This document shows positions 42,170-51,752 of a stretch of DNA of 64,000 nucleotides, in pieces. Source of the DNA: a virus; the IMG/VR virus record IMGVR_UViG_3300022851_000011, positions 1-64,000 of that record. One strand, 5' to 3'. The notes below the pieces were generated by a model. The model did not search any database, had not been told where the DNA came from, and worked only from the letters and a program-made list of their open reading frames with translations. How positions within the stretch are numbered: position 1 is the stretch's first letter; each line of letters opens with the position of its first letter. Made by a program: the position numbers and the translations under genes.

Positions 42170-42353
42170 TTTGTTCTTTCGTTAGTTGTTCAATACGTTC
42201 TTTGGCGTGAAGTTTAAGTTTTTTCTCATCAACCAATCGTTTCTTGGCGGATGAACTACGGTCGGTTTCACGCAGTTTTTCAAGACGGCGCACCCTTTCG
42301 GAATGCATTGCGAATTTGGTAGTATAATGGTCGAGTTCTTTTTGTTTGTCCAT
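42144..42353 (-). CDS. Small coiled-coil protein (69 aa)
   Basis: Start at 42353 (MDKQKELDHYTTKFAMH) with GGGAG 6 nt upstream. The whole sequence is a charged helix with heptad-like spacing (VRRLEKLRETDRSSSAKKRL). Function unknown. Confidence 0.6.
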   Translation of the reverse strand: MDKQKELDHYTTKFAMHSERVRRLEKLRETDRSSSAKKRLVDEKKLKLHAKERIEQLTKEQNGTSYIIL

Positions 42354-42415
42354 ATTAACTCCCAAATTCCACGCTTTGAATACCCAGTATACTACACTGG
42401 CGGAGTCAAGTCAAC

Positions 42416-44110
42416 TTAAATCTTGGATAAACGTGTGATGTCTTGAAGGAGTTTGTCCGTTTTTTTGGATTCGGTCATTTTAAACTCACGCTCAAAATAA
42501 TCAAGGGCTTTTGCCATATCAACACTTGCTTGATTAGTTAATGTTTCAAGATATTTATCCTGCCCATCTTCATCATTGATAAGTTGCTCACTGGAATATG
42601 AACCAAACATTTCTCTATAATCGTAACCTTCTTCTTGATATCCCCAACCCAACATAATGATGTCGTAAATCCTTCCTTCAAACTCATCATCGTAATCAGA
42701 CCCACTTGCTTCAAGTGCATCCAATAACGTGTCAACGGATACAATAAGTTGGATTTCACTGTCATAGTTAACAATCCTCACTTGAAGTGAGGATGGATTA
42801 AAAGCAGTATATTGTATATATTTAACAGCACGTTCTTTTAGATTTTTAATAATCTCATCTTGGCTTCCCTCGCCGATTTTGAATGCTTTTTCAAAAGAAT
42901 CAATCATAAGATTATAGTATCGATGTCCTTCTCTTTCAAGTCTCCAAAATGCACGTTGTGGGTCGTCTGTATTACCCGCCGCCTGAAAGATTTTGTCCTG
43001 ATAATATGGTTCCAATAATTCAATCATTTTGGCATAATAATCATCGGGAATATCGGTTGGTTCAAAATCAGTTAGTTCACCCAGCATATCTGGGTCTTCG
43101 ATAATATTGATCAATGTGTGAACCGGGTGATCGCTATTAAGTTTATCATTTGCAAAATCAGCAACATCACTGAAATCTTCAATCATAATATCTTGACGAG
43201 TATCAGTGCTTGATTTATCCATCTGTTGAAAATTATGCGGTGCGACACCTTCATCACGTAGCGCATCGTAAAGAACATTAAGGTTGTCTTTCGTAACACC
43301 GCCCTCTTTACGTATATCTCGAATAATAGTAAAACTTGGTGGCAATAGATCACGTTCTTGAAATACATCAAAGATTGTTGGATGTTCTTCGAAGAAGGTT
43401 CCCAACTGAATTTGATGATCCTGTTCATCCATATATTGCTTTGATTCAAAATGGAATTGCCATCTTGAATTCGTTGGTTTATGTAAAATGATATACATTG
43501 GTCCCTGTGCGCTATACTGGTTGTGATAACTATCATTGTCAGCCGCAGTCGTGCACCATTTTGTATTTTTACCGAAATAGCAACTTGCCTTATGCGAATG
43601 TGGAATAATTATCTTATATTCTTTGTCGTTGAATACAAGTTCAGCATCACCGCTGGCATACATTTCCTGTTCAATACTAACCTTCTTTTCCTTCTTACTG
43701 GAAAGAACGTCCGACGCTACTGTTTCGGTATAGGAAGCAACTGCGTCAACGAATTGATCTAAGTTTTTAAATCGATTGATATCACGGTGTTCTGGATTTA
43801 GCTTTTTCTTTACAGCTAGTTTAGCATAGATTGTTAATGCTGGTGTGATTTTTGATGGGATATCTTCGAGGCGTTGAATACCACCTTTAAGGTATCTGGT
43901 AATCATCCAGTTTACGTATTTTTTATTCTGCGTTGGGTCTTGTTCAGCAAGCCAATCGGTCCAGTTTTCACCTTCTTCGCCAATCTTATCTTTATACATA
44001 CCGAATGAGTTATCTCGGTTCATTCGTTTCATCAATACTTCATTATTGTAGTCGTAGTATTCAATAAGAATATTTTCAAGTAGTTTTATTTTATTCAATA
44101 TATCACGCAT
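42416..44110 (-). CDS. Large putative virion or ejected protein with a conserved WCT motif (564 aa)
   Basis: The ATG at 44110 (MRDILNKIKLLENIL) follows GGAG; the frame starts formally with TTG at 44122. The domain at about 170-240 (CYFGKNTKWCTTAADNDSYH then GPMYIILHKPTNSRWQFHFE) is found in many uncharacterised proteins of large myoviruses. The C-terminal 200 residues are helical and acidic. The leader fits the capsid-targeting-like set. It overlaps the metallopeptidase by 8 nt. Confidence 0.6.
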   Translation of the reverse strand: MRDILNKIKLLENILIEYYDYNNEVLMKRMNRDNSFGMYKDKIGEEGENWTDWLAEQDPTQNKKYVNWMITRYLKGGIQRLEDIPSKITPALTIYAKLAVKKKLNPEHRDINRFKNLDQFVDAVASYTETVASDVLSSKKEKKVSIEQEMYASGDAELVFNDKEYKIIIPHSHKASCYFGKNTKWCTTAADNDSYHNQYSAQGPMYIILHKPTNSRWQFHFESKQYMDEQDHQIQLGTFFEEHPTIFDVFQERDLLPPSFTIIRDIRKEGGVTKDNLNVLYDALRDEGVAPHNFQQMDKSSTDTRQDIMIEDFSDVADFANDKLNSDHPVHTLINIIEDPDMLGELTDFEPTDIPDDYYAKMIELLEPYYQDKIFQAAGNTDDPQRAFWRLEREGHRYYNLMIDSFEKAFKIGEGSQDEIIKNLKERAVKYIQYTAFNPSSLQVRIVNYDSEIQLIVSVDTLLDALEASGSDYDDEFEGRIYDIIMLGWGYQEEGYDYREMFGSYSSEQLINDEDGQDKYLETLTNQASVDMAKALDYFEREFKMTESKKTDKLLQDITRLSKI

Positions 44111-45337
44111 TTTTTGCTCCAAGGGTCAAAAGACCTTCCATCCATTCTTTTGGTTTACCATCCAATGAGTTATTTACATAGAATGAAAATATTTCACAGA
44201 ACCATTCTTCGTGATCTTTCTGAGAATAACTAGTCGGAAACCAATCTGATTTATTGATGTAGTCAGTGGTTTTCGGTGGACTCATATCAACACCTTCTAT
44301 TTTCCATTTTCCACCAAGAATAAACGCTGGTGTTCCCGTTAATGTGCCGCCGTGTAAAGCATTAAGAACTAGCTGTTCAGAAGATACGGCTGTAATAGTA
44401 AACGGGGAGTTGCTCTTATATGTTCGTTTCCTGCCAAGATAATGCACTTCTTGACCTACTTTAAGTTGTGGAATAATACCTGCCATATACTCATCACGTG
44501 TGCTTTGGTGAATATTGCTATATTTTTCAACGCCTTTAATCTTTTCAAACATATTTTTGATATGGGTATGATGTTTATCGGTCATATACTCATACCAGAA
44601 TTTATGCCCATATTCGTGAATGATTGTATAGATTACTTCCTGTGTTTTCTTAGCAGAATATTGGATGATAATATTACGGGAAGACTTATTATATGTCCCG
44701 ATTGTTTTGCCGGGAAGTTTGCTAAAACGAATGTCACTATCATCAATAAGAAAGTTTAGTTTTTTTGCATCTAATAGGTTTTCAAAGACATCAAGCAATG
44801 ATAACATATTTTTCTTTACGGATTCTCTGATATTATCAGGAAAGAATACTCTGGCATCGTGATATGCAACGTAGTCATTGTCATCAAAGTCAGTCGGTGC
44901 ATCACCCAGATAACGCTCAAAAGTCTCGGATGGCATACTAAGGTCAACAGTGAGATACTTAAAAAGTTCTACACGACTTGTTAACTCTTTTGTTTTGTAG
45001 AAACCCGTTTCATCAATCGAATGCAATGCATACGGATCGTCTTCAAGCTTAATCACGTTAATGAGGGTTGACCTATCATAATCGTTACCACGGCGCTGAT
45101 ATACCTTTAAAAGTTCAAGGGTTTTCTTTGGTTTGAAAATAAAAGTTCAAGGGTTTTCTTTGGTTTGAAAATAACAGCGGTAAATGTGCCCGATTCTACG
45201 GTGCTGGAATTGTACCAGTCATCGTTGAAAACTATAAGATACGGAACTTGTGCCTTACTACTTCCATAGAATGCAATACCACGTTCAGTCTCTCGTAGAT
45301 AACTATAGGTGTATGCTTCTTCTAGAACCTTGGACAT
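44103..45337 (-). pseudogene. Zinc metallopeptidase-like gene split by a 32-bp tandem duplication
   Basis: Two frames make one gene. The first (45337-45107) encodes MSKVLEEAYTYSYLRETERG...AVIFKPKKTLELL and then runs out of frame to a stop. The second reads KPKKTLELLKVYQRRGNDYD through IKLEDDPYAL to 44103. Deleting one repeat copy gives a continuous protein of about 400 aa. The second part has HEYGH in VIYTIIHEYGHKFWYEYM (HExxH zinc site) and a possible third ligand in DHEEWFCEIFSFY. If the second frame is expressed alone it would use a GTG at 45056. Role in virion maturation or entry is open. Confidence 0.75.
45111..45174. repeat. 32-bp perfect tandem duplication in coding sequence
   Basis: AAGTTCAAGGGTTTTCTTTG plus 12 further bases occurs at 45111-45142 and 45143-45174. 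As 32 is not a multiple of 3, it shifts the reading frame of the metallopeptidase gene. Loss of one copy by slippage would restore it. Confidence 0.95.
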
Positions 45338-45347
45338 TTTTCAGTCC

Positions 45348-46076
45348 TTAGTATGCACTAATCGCAGCACGTTTCCAAATAACTGTCGAACCATCATATG
45401 TTCCAGTGCATACATATACGTATGATGCATCTGCGGCAATCTTGCCTGCAACGTCGCCTGCTACACCAACGTTTACTGGTGTGCGTTGAGCAACCTGATC
45501 ACCCGAAGATCGGGTTAAGTCTTGGATAGCAATGACTGCTCCACTGTCATGGGTTGTAAATTCTAGAATATATGTTCCAGTTGCATCAAACGTAATAATA
45601 TTCGATGCATATCCCTGAATGTATGCGGTGCCTACAGTAACAGTAGCCGGTAATGTAACCGTATGGGCAATGCTAGAGATAGAAACTTCAACACGCATAC
45701 GTCCAAGTTTACCAGATGCAGGAAAGTTTGAAAATGCAAATGATAATGAACCACTCGATGATACCGTTTGATATCCACCCTCAGTGTAGTTGAATGTAAC
45801 CGTTCCGCTTGTTGAACCTTTAGCAAGACGTGTCTCCGAGAAGTCACGGATTTCAAAGTCTTTAAGAAGCGCACCGCCACCAGCGTTATCAATCGTTGTG
45901 CCATCCAATGCCGATTTTAGCATTACCTTACTTTGAAGGTCTTCAATCTCAGTTTTTGCTTCAGTAAAGTTGTTCTTAGTATTGGTTGCGTTATCTCTAA
46001 ACCCCTGTGATGAATTATCTTGTCCGGCAACTGGGAAAGTTCCGTCTATATTGTTCGGATTTATGTTACTTGCCAT
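45348..46076 (-). CDS. Putative tail fibre or neck structural protein (242 aa)
   Basis: Starts MASNINPNNIDGTFPVAGQD then NSSQGFRDNATNTKNNFTEA, a widespread N-terminal module of T4-like marine phage fibre proteins. The middle is Gly/Ser/Thr beta-rich. The last 35 residues (YVCTGTYDGSTVIWKRAAIS) share a C-terminal module with the gene at 49636-50163. TATAAATA and GGAG precede it. Confidence 0.7.
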   Translation of the reverse strand: MASNINPNNIDGTFPVAGQDNSSQGFRDNATNTKNNFTEAKTEIEDLQSKVMLKSALDGTTIDNAGGGALLKDFEIRDFSETRLAKGSTSGTVTFNYTEGGYQTVSSSGSLSFAFSNFPASGKLGRMRVEVSISSIAHTVTLPATVTVGTAYIQGYASNIITFDATGTYILEFTTHDSGAVIAIQDLTRSSGDQVAQRTPVNVGVAGDVAGKIAADASYVYVCTGTYDGSTVIWKRAAISAY

Positions 46077-46099
46077 TTTTTATATATCTCCATTTGTAG

Positions 46100-46107
46100 T
46101 ATTTATA
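46100..46107 (-). promoter_or_regulatory. T4-type late promoter
   Basis: TATAAATA on the minus strand, 23 nt before the ATG at 46076, followed by TGGAGAT as ribosome site. Confidence 0.65.
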
Positions 46108-46114
46108 CATGTAT

Positions 46115-46405
46115 TTAGCAATTTATTGCCTTTGGCAATATTATCATTTGTAAATTCCACGGCACATGCAATCCACAAACTGTTTCGCCCTGTAATGGGA
46201 TTATATGATCAACATGGTGTTTTTGTTCTAAAATCTTTTCTCTATTATTTTCTCGGTATTGCTTACCTCGTATTGCTATTTCCTCTTTATTGTTTTCATA
46301 GCGTATCTTATCCTGCGCCGCCAGTTTTTCTTTATTGGCTTTACGATATTCTCGCTTATACGCAGCAAGTTTTTCTTTTTTCTTTTCTTCTTCGGGTAAA
46401 TACAT
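46115..46405 (-). CDS. HNH endonuclease, possibly with a frameshifted C-terminus
   Basis: A basic Lys/Arg/Glu-rich helix ([23 protein letters not shown]) precedes the core [24 protein letters not shown], as in phage HNH nucleases. The expected ending (WNLQ..xxNxxKGNK) is present in the next frame ([10 protein letters not shown]), while the actual frame gives [10 protein letters not shown], so one base may have been gained or lost near 46150. The gene sits between two late structural units, as typical for mobile HNH genes. Confidence 0.65.
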   Translation of the reverse strand: MYLPEEEKKKEKLAAYKREYRKANKEKLAAQDKIRYENNKEEIAIRGKQYRENNREKILEQKHHVDHIIPLQGETVCGLHVPWNLQMIILPKAINC

Positions 46406-46476
46406 TTGCTGATACTCCTTTTCAGTATTAGAGTAAGCGGATGTTGTCGCATCGTGGCTTACATTCTATTTATGTT

Positions 46477-46484
46477 GATAAATA
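46477..46484 (+). promoter_or_regulatory. T4-type late promoter
   Basis: GATAAATA is followed after 9 nt by AAGGAAA and the ATG at 46505, driving the single plus-strand P-loop gene. Confidence 0.65.
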
Positions 46485-46504
46485 CTTCAAATAAGGAAAC
46501 ACTT

Positions 46505-47179
46505 ATGCGAATTAATCAAATCATTGAAACTATTATAACCGAAGGACCACACGATCCGAGCATCTTCAAGGCTATATTCCTTGCTGGCGGTGGTGGTTCA
46601 GGAAAAGGTATGATTGCCCGCCAAACCACACAGGGAATGGGATTTAAAACAGTTAATAGCGATGATGTATTTGAATATCTTATGCGTAAGAACAATCTAA
46701 GTTTACGTATGCCTCCTGAAGAAACAGAAAAACGGGATGCTGTTCGTAAGCAAGCACAAGACATCACTGCAAATCGCCTTGGTAACTACATTGAAGGTCG
46801 CCTTGGGTTGATTATTGATAGCACAGCTGCCGATATCACTAAATCGACGCAGATTAAAGATCGTCTAGAAGCGTTGGGCTATGAAACAAAGATGATTTTT
46901 GTTAATACTGACCTTCAGGTAGCATTGGATCGAAATGACCAGCGCAATCGTCGTGTTCCGGTAGATATTGTAACTGATGCGTGGACTAGCACCCAGAAAA
47001 ACAAAGCAACCTTCCAGACGTTGTTCGGCAATGAGGATTTTTACAGTGTTAATAATTCATCGTTGATGACACCAGAACGTAGTCAAGAGCTTACCGATAC
47101 TATGTGGAAGCCTATCAAACAATGGACTGAAACGCCAGTGCATAATCCTGTCGCTACGAAATGGTTAGCATCCATTTAA
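46505..47179 (+). CDS. P-loop kinase-like protein with capsid-targeting-like leader
   Basis: Start at 46505 (MRINQIIETIITEGPHDPS); the frame extends upstream but the late promoter and ribosome site lie there. FLAGGGGSGKGMIAR is a Walker A loop, followed by VNSDDVFEYLM and LIIDSTAADI, the pattern of zeta-toxin/polynucleotide-kinase-like enzymes; NDQRNRRVP gives a possible lid arginine. Leader plus late promoter suggest that the enzyme is packaged and injected. It overlaps the convergent gene stop by 4 nt. Confidence 0.65.
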   Translation: MRINQIIETIITEGPHDPSIFKAIFLAGGGGSGKGMIARQTTQGMGFKTVNSDDVFEYLMRKNNLSLRMPPEETEKRDAVRKQAQDITANRLGNYIEGRLGLIIDSTAADITKSTQIKDRLEALGYETKMIFVNTDLQVALDRNDQRNRRVPVDIVTDAWTSTQKNKATFQTLFGNEDFYSVNNSSLMTPERSQELTDTMWKPIKQWTETPVHNPVATKWLASI

Positions 47180-49602
47180 CCTAGTATTTTACTATCAATA
47201 TTTGTCAATGGGAATTTCAAGAAAGAATCGCCATCATCACGACTGGATTTATACAAGAATGAATCGGTTATAAATCGTGTAGACCCGCCATCGAAGAAGG
47301 TTTCATCCGCAGCATTGACACTTAGATCAAACGTAGTCTCTGTTTCTGTTCCCCACTCATCATTAGCGATATCAAAGTTCACAGTCATATCATTATCCCA
47401 GATATATCTGTCAATAATAAATTCAATATCTTTCAAGTCAATATCGGTGCGACGTTTAATATTGAAAATGATTTCATCTGCCGAACCCGGTGTAACGTAT
47501 GCAATAACAACGGCAGGAGTGAATCCAAGTATGCTTCCATTTTCTTGTTTAGAACGCATCCATAGTGGAAGACTAGTCAGTGCAAGTTGCCCTACGTTAT
47601 CCAATAGTTGTTGGTTCATATTCTCAAAGGAGTTTGGATAGAATACGTGTTGATCACTATCACCAGCGTCAATGCCATCGTAGTCTCCTGTAAGGTTTGT
47701 GTCAGATACTAACGCAGGATTACTCCATATATCGTTATGGTTTTCATAAAAATCAATACTCAATCCTGTTGATTGTTTTAATGAGTTTGCTTCGGTATCC
47801 AATACATCAAGATATACAACTTCATACTGAACCACGCCGTCACGAACTGCTCGTGCCTTTTTAATTTCTCCAAATGCAACACGTTTATTGTAATGGTTTT
47901 TAGCGATTGCCGATATCATTTCAGCAGGAAGACTAGGGTTTAATCCCGTACTAAGAATGATTCTTATATCCTGCTGTTTTCCATAATAATAATCATTCTG
48001 GCGATAGATCAAATCTGGTGGAAAGTCATCGGGTGAGTTAATAAGAGAAGACCATATGTCACGTTGCTCTACCTTTGGATATGCTTTTGCCCACAGATTT
48101 TCATACGGAATAAAATCGCCGGGATCAATAACTATGGTAAACGTTTTAAAAGCAGATACATCGCCATCGGAATCAAAAGCTTCTACTGTAAATGTATATG
48201 TGCGTTCAAACGTGGTTTCATTAATAACGAAGCTCTCGGAATCAAATGATGTTGTTCCGCCATCTATCATAAACGTTTTAAATGCTGGTCGTCCGACAAT
48301 AAGTCCATCCAAGTTAAGGTTTAATCCTTGTGGCAACTTACTATTTGATCTTGATTTCAAGCGATACTGTAAATTTTTATTTAAGGTATTGGTAGCTTCT
48401 ATAGAAATAGTGCTGATTTCACCCACGGCAATGGTGCCTATATCTTCGGGCGTAATCCAGTTAACTATCGAACGAATATCGCCAACAATTGTCATCGTGA
48501 AGAATTTAAAATCGCTTTTATATGTTGAATCATTTGCTTTAAGAACACGCACGGTGAATGTATATTCGGTTTGCGTTGCTGCTAGATTTGGTATATAGCC
48601 ATATAACCAACCTGTTGTTGAATCCAAAACAAGACCCGGCGGCAGTTCAAGATCGCCAACATCAAATCCGTTTATTTCGCCGTCGAATCCTAAATCGTTA
48701 TCGTAACCTTCGCCACCACCTACACCTAGACTATATTCGATTGGATCGCCATCGAAATCCATTCCAGTGAATTGGTATGCGAAATAGTTGTCGTGTGTGA
48801 CTATTCCAATATCTGCTTCAGCCGTTAATAATACTGGTGGACGAAGCGAATTTTGGTCAGTAGTAAACGGAAATCCTGCCATATCTGCGGTAAGATCAGC
48901 GTTGTCGGCGGTAAATGTATTGCCAGCATACACGTATATTGTATAATTTCCAGCAACTGTTGATTTACCATCTGTCACTGCAACTGTGAATTGAAAGTTT
49001 TTATTTTGCGCAATCGTGCGGAAATCAAAGCTATTCACATCAAATGCGTTGGCATCAAACCCCGGTGTTCCCGTAAGCAATGGCGTAGGTTCGATGTATC
49101 CAGTAATATAACCATCATTACTAATCGTTACGCCCGGTGGTAATTCACCATCTAAAATTCTAAAAGTAAGTGTATCGTCGGGATCAGCATCGGTGGCAAC
49201 AATCTGTTCATTTACATATTGCCCATCACGGTATATACCAAGTTCTCCGTCAGCTGTAAGAATAAGGGGGTCATCTTGTCCCACAACAGTCAATTCAAAT
49301 GTGCGGTCACTCACGATACCATCATAACTTGTCGCACGTAGGACAAATCTAGATGTTACATTTTGACCAACGTTTGTAGGAACACCTGCAATAAAGATTT
49401 CACAACTTGGACGCCCTTCCATCAGACCTTCTCGTGTAATACGTAGACCAGTTGGCATTGTTCCTGATTGTAAGTTAAATCTTGGTTGCAATTCGTCGCT
49501 AGGGGCTTCAGGGTCTTCTACAATAACCTGAAAGTCATAAAACTCAGCTTCCTGAATTTTTCCTAAATCACCTGCTGGTGTTACCCATACTGGAATTCCC
49601 AT
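47176..49602 (-). CDS. Tail-associated protein with Ig-like (He_PIG) repeats (808 aa)
   Basis: Residues 1-500 contain four to five Ig-like repeats with the signature LPPGVTISNDGYITG, LPPGLVLDSTTGWLYGY and LPQGLNLNLDGLIVGRP, each ending in a TFTVxAxD strand. Residues 500-808 form a distinct C-terminal domain (NPSLPAEMISAIAKNHYNKR, DIEFIIDRYIWDNDMTVNFD). The start MGIPVWVTPAGDLGKI is typical of such phage structural proteins. Ig-like repeats on virions bind cell-surface glycans weakly. Late promoter GATAAATA lies 18 nt upstream. Confidence 0.8.
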   Translation of the reverse strand: MGIPVWVTPAGDLGKIQEAEFYDFQVIVEDPEAPSDELQPRFNLQSGTMPTGLRITREGLMEGRPSCEIFIAGVPTNVGQNVTSRFVLRATSYDGIVSDRTFELTVVGQDDPLILTADGELGIYRDGQYVNEQIVATDADPDDTLTFRILDGELPPGVTISNDGYITGYIEPTPLLTGTPGFDANAFDVNSFDFRTIAQNKNFQFTVAVTDGKSTVAGNYTIYVYAGNTFTADNADLTADMAGFPFTTDQNSLRPPVLLTAEADIGIVTHDNYFAYQFTGMDFDGDPIEYSLGVGGGEGYDNDLGFDGEINGFDVGDLELPPGLVLDSTTGWLYGYIPNLAATQTEYTFTVRVLKANDSTYKSDFKFFTMTIVGDIRSIVNWITPEDIGTIAVGEISTISIEATNTLNKNLQYRLKSRSNSKLPQGLNLNLDGLIVGRPAFKTFMIDGGTTSFDSESFVINETTFERTYTFTVEAFDSDGDVSAFKTFTIVIDPGDFIPYENLWAKAYPKVEQRDIWSSLINSPDDFPPDLIYRQNDYYYGKQQDIRIILSTGLNPSLPAEMISAIAKNHYNKRVAFGEIKKARAVRDGVVQYEVVYLDVLDTEANSLKQSTGLSIDFYENHNDIWSNPALVSDTNLTGDYDGIDAGDSDQHVFYPNSFENMNQQLLDNVGQLALTSLPLWMRSKQENGSILGFTPAVVIAYVTPGSADEIIFNIKRRTDIDLKDIEFIIDRYIWDNDMTVNFDIANDEWGTETETTFDLSVNAADETFFDGGSTRFITDSFLYKSSRDDGDSFLKFPLTNIDSKILG

Positions 49603-49619
49603 TTATATCCCCTTTAGGG

Positions 49620-49627
49620 TATTTATC
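49620..49627 (-). promoter_or_regulatory. T4-type late promoter
   Basis: GATAAATA on the minus strand precedes the Ig-repeat gene (ATG at 49602), with AAAGGGGAT as ribosome site. Confidence 0.65.
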
Positions 49628-49635
49628 AGTTTTAC

Positions 49636-50163
49636 TTAGAAAGCGGACAGCGTAGAACGAACCCAAATCACGGTCGAACCATCATATACACCCGTGCAAT
49701 AATAGAAGAAACTATTGTCTACTGCAACGTCGCCTGTTGTGTCGCCGGGACTTCCCACTGATGATGCTGGGGTGTATGTGGTTGAAATATTATATCTGTC
49801 TGCGCCGATATTAAGTGAGGATAATGTTCCCACGGATGTGATTGTTGGTTGAGCGGCAGTTGTTACTGTTGCCGCTGTTGTTGCCGTATCCGCATTACCA
49901 GTTAGGGCACCAGTCACATTACCAACCAAACTACCGCTGGCAATAGTCACATTGCCCGTTCCGTTTGGATCAAGAATAATAGCTCCATTTGAATCTTCTG
50001 AAGAAATAGTATTACCTATAAAGTTGAGGTTACTAAGCGTTGTGCCGCCTAACTCGGTATAGATTTCCGAAAAGTTGTCGTTTACTTTATCAAACGCAAC
50101 ACGAAGATCATCGCCCGTTCCGTCATTTGCTGCTGCGCCGATACCAATAGTTTGTTTAGCCAT
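49636..50163 (-). CDS. Putative tail fibre protein (175 aa)
   Basis: Starts MAKQTIGIGAAANDGTGDDL then RVAFDKVNDNFSEIYTELG, the conserved N-terminus of many myovirus fibre proteins. A repetitive Gly/Thr/Ala collar (VTGALTGNADTATTAATVTT) follows. The end (YYCTGVYDGSTVIWVRSTLS) matches the C-terminal module of the gene at 45348-46076. Confidence 0.75.
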   Translation of the reverse strand: MAKQTIGIGAAANDGTGDDLRVAFDKVNDNFSEIYTELGGTTLSNLNFIGNTISSEDSNGAIILDPNGTGNVTIASGSLVGNVTGALTGNADTATTAATVTTAAQPTITSVGTLSSLNIGADRYNISTTYTPASSVGSPGDTTGDVAVDNSFFYYCTGVYDGSTVIWVRSTLSAF

Positions 50164-50182
50164 GTGAGACTCCTGTTTCTAG

Positions 50183-50207
50183 TATTTATCTTTTTCCGTG
50201 ATAAATA
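50183..50207. promoter_or_regulatory. Divergent pair of late promoters
   Basis: GATAAATA occurs on the minus strand (50183-50190; followed by ACAGGAG and the ATG at 50163) and on the plus strand (50200-50207; followed by TAAT and the ATG at 50212). The plus-strand copy has leaderless spacing. Confidence 0.6.
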
Positions 50208-50211
50208 TAAT

Positions 50212-51210
50212 ATGCGTATATTAATCATAATGGCAATTTTATTGCTACCATTCCAGTCATTTGCACATAGCAACGAGGAATTTTTGGATACGGTTGAAAA
50301 TGTAAGAAGTTCAATCGTCTTGGTTGAATCCAAGAGAGAAGGCGTAATACCCGGTTCAGCGTTGGACAAATACCTAAATAAAAACAAACCAAACCGAGAA
50401 CCGGTCAGTGTAGGCACAGGATTCGTCATTGACGGGCAATATATCATCACAAATAACCACGTGATTGATAAAGCTAAAGTCATTACAATAAGTTTTGAAA
50501 ATTCCACAAAACGACATATAGCAAAATTGATTGGCACTGATGCACTATCTGATATTGCAGTATTGCGTGTTGAAAAGGGTATGCCAAAAACCATACCAAT
50601 GAAATGGGGCGATAGTGATAAACTACGTGCTGGACAAGAAGTATGGGCGATGGGTCATCCACGTGGATTAATGTATACAGTGTCAAAAGGCGTAGTTAGT
50701 CATATTCATCGTCGTATATCAAGCGGTTGGCAGACAGTAGTTCAAAGCGACGTGTCTATTAACCAAGGAAATAGCGGTGGACCATTAATGGATATGGCAG
50801 GTAATGTTATCGCTATCAATACATTAATCCTATCGAAAGACGGCGGTAGCGACGGGTTGAGCATGAGTGTGGATAGCAAGTTGGCGCTGTATGTCATTAA
50901 GAAGTTGATTGAGAATGGACGTATCGATAGACCAAGGATAGGCACAGGACTTGACTATAATCCTGCGCTGGGTAGGGTGTTTGTCAATATGGTTGAACCT
51001 AGTTCAGCTGCTGAAACGGCTGGCGTTAAAATAGGCGATGTTATTATTGAAGCCGATGGTGCAAATATCGAAAGCGTAGATGACTTGTTCGACGTATTGC
51101 AATACAAGTTACCATACGAAGATTTCAAGCTAATGATTATGCGAGATGAAGTTGTAATGCATATCGATATGCAGCTAGGATTAATGGAACCAGCGTCAGA
51201 TACTAAATGA
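50212..51210 (+). CDS. HtrA/DegP-type periplasmic serine protease
   Basis: The 332-aa protein starts MRILIIMAILLLPFQSFAHS, a signal peptide cut after SFA. The trypsin-like domain has the triad His in YIITNNHVIDKA, Asp in LSDIAVLRVE and Ser in INQGNSGGPLMD. A single PDZ domain (PRIGTGLDYNPALGRVFVNM, GVKIGDVIIEADG) follows, as in DegS-like or short HtrA enzymes. It would act in the periplasm, on host envelope or unfolded phage proteins. The start follows a late promoter by 4 nt; an alternative Met lies at 50230. Confidence 0.88.
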   Translation: MRILIIMAILLLPFQSFAHSNEEFLDTVENVRSSIVLVESKREGVIPGSALDKYLNKNKPNREPVSVGTGFVIDGQYIITNNHVIDKAKVITISFENSTKRHIAKLIGTDALSDIAVLRVEKGMPKTIPMKWGDSDKLRAGQEVWAMGHPRGLMYTVSKGVVSHIHRRISSGWQTVVQSDVSINQGNSGGPLMDMAGNVIAINTLILSKDGGSDGLSMSVDSKLALYVIKKLIENGRIDRPRIGTGLDYNPALGRVFVNMVEPSSAAETAGVKIGDVIIEADGANIESVDDLFDVLQYKLPYEDFKLMIMRDEVVMHIDMQLGLMEPASDTK

Positions 51211-51519
51211 CGTTGCACATCCACAAGATGATGTTGCGATAGGATTTGAAAACGCAAAGCGTGAACCCATCACATCAATCTTATAGTCAATCTCTGTACC
51301 AGCGACAGCGAATACGCTAGCCTTATCAAGAACGATTTTAACACCATCGAAGTCGATTACTTCATCACCTTCATTGGCATCGTCTAACTTAGTTTCTTTT
51401 AAAAGATAGTTAAAACCAGCACATCCACCACCAGATGCACCGAAAATGAATGCTTCAAATCCATTGTCTTCCATCATTGTCGTAAACTGCTTTTTAGCAT
51501 TTTCGGTTATTGTAATCAT
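51196..51519 (-). CDS. iscA: HesB/IscA-type iron-sulfur carrier
   Basis: The 107-aa protein has the A-type carrier layout with conserved cysteines: Cys in FGASGGGCAGFNY, and CGC in SSCGCATSF near the C-terminus. These bind an iron-sulfur cluster and hand it to target proteins. HesB-like genes are known auxiliary genes of T4-like marine phages. It overlaps the stop of the convergent protease gene by 15 nt. Confidence 0.88.
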   Translation of the reverse strand: MITITENAKKQFTTMMEDNGFEAFIFGASGGGCAGFNYLLKETKLDDANEGDEVIDFDGVKIVLDKASVFAVAGTEIDYKIDVMGSRFAFSNPIATSSCGCATSFSI

Positions 51520-51752
51520 TTGTAAATACTTCCTTTTTGTCCCGGTTCATTACTGTTAGTACATGCACGTGCATGATGCGTGTGATGCGGGCACCGTTTA
51601 TTGCCGCAGATTTCACATGCATACAGAAAGTTGGGCGACATCATCATACCTGCACTTGGACGGGCGCAACTAACACACCCGCAGTTTTCTGGTGCAAACG
51701 GTGCTTTTAAATCGTCCCAAAACTGTTCTTTATCTTTGTCTTTGTCCATCAT
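51516..51752 (-). CDS. Small cysteine-rich protein (78 aa)
   Basis: Two metal-site candidates are visible: [12 protein letters not shown] and [19 protein letters not shown]. The [12 protein letters not shown] stretch is shared with small proteins of T4-like marine phages and is reminiscent of zinc ribbons. It is translationally coupled to both hesB/iscA and infA (4-nt overlaps). Function unknown. Confidence 0.65.
   Translation of the reverse strand: MMDKDKDKEQFWDDLKAPFAPENCGCVSCARPSAGMMMSPNFLYACEICGNKRCPHHTHHARACTNSNEPGQKGSIYK

Noticed and set aside
44103-45056. Independent metallopeptidase gene starting at GTG 45056
   Set aside because: The frame is open and protein-like upstream to the 32-bp repeat and joins the preceding frame if one copy is removed.
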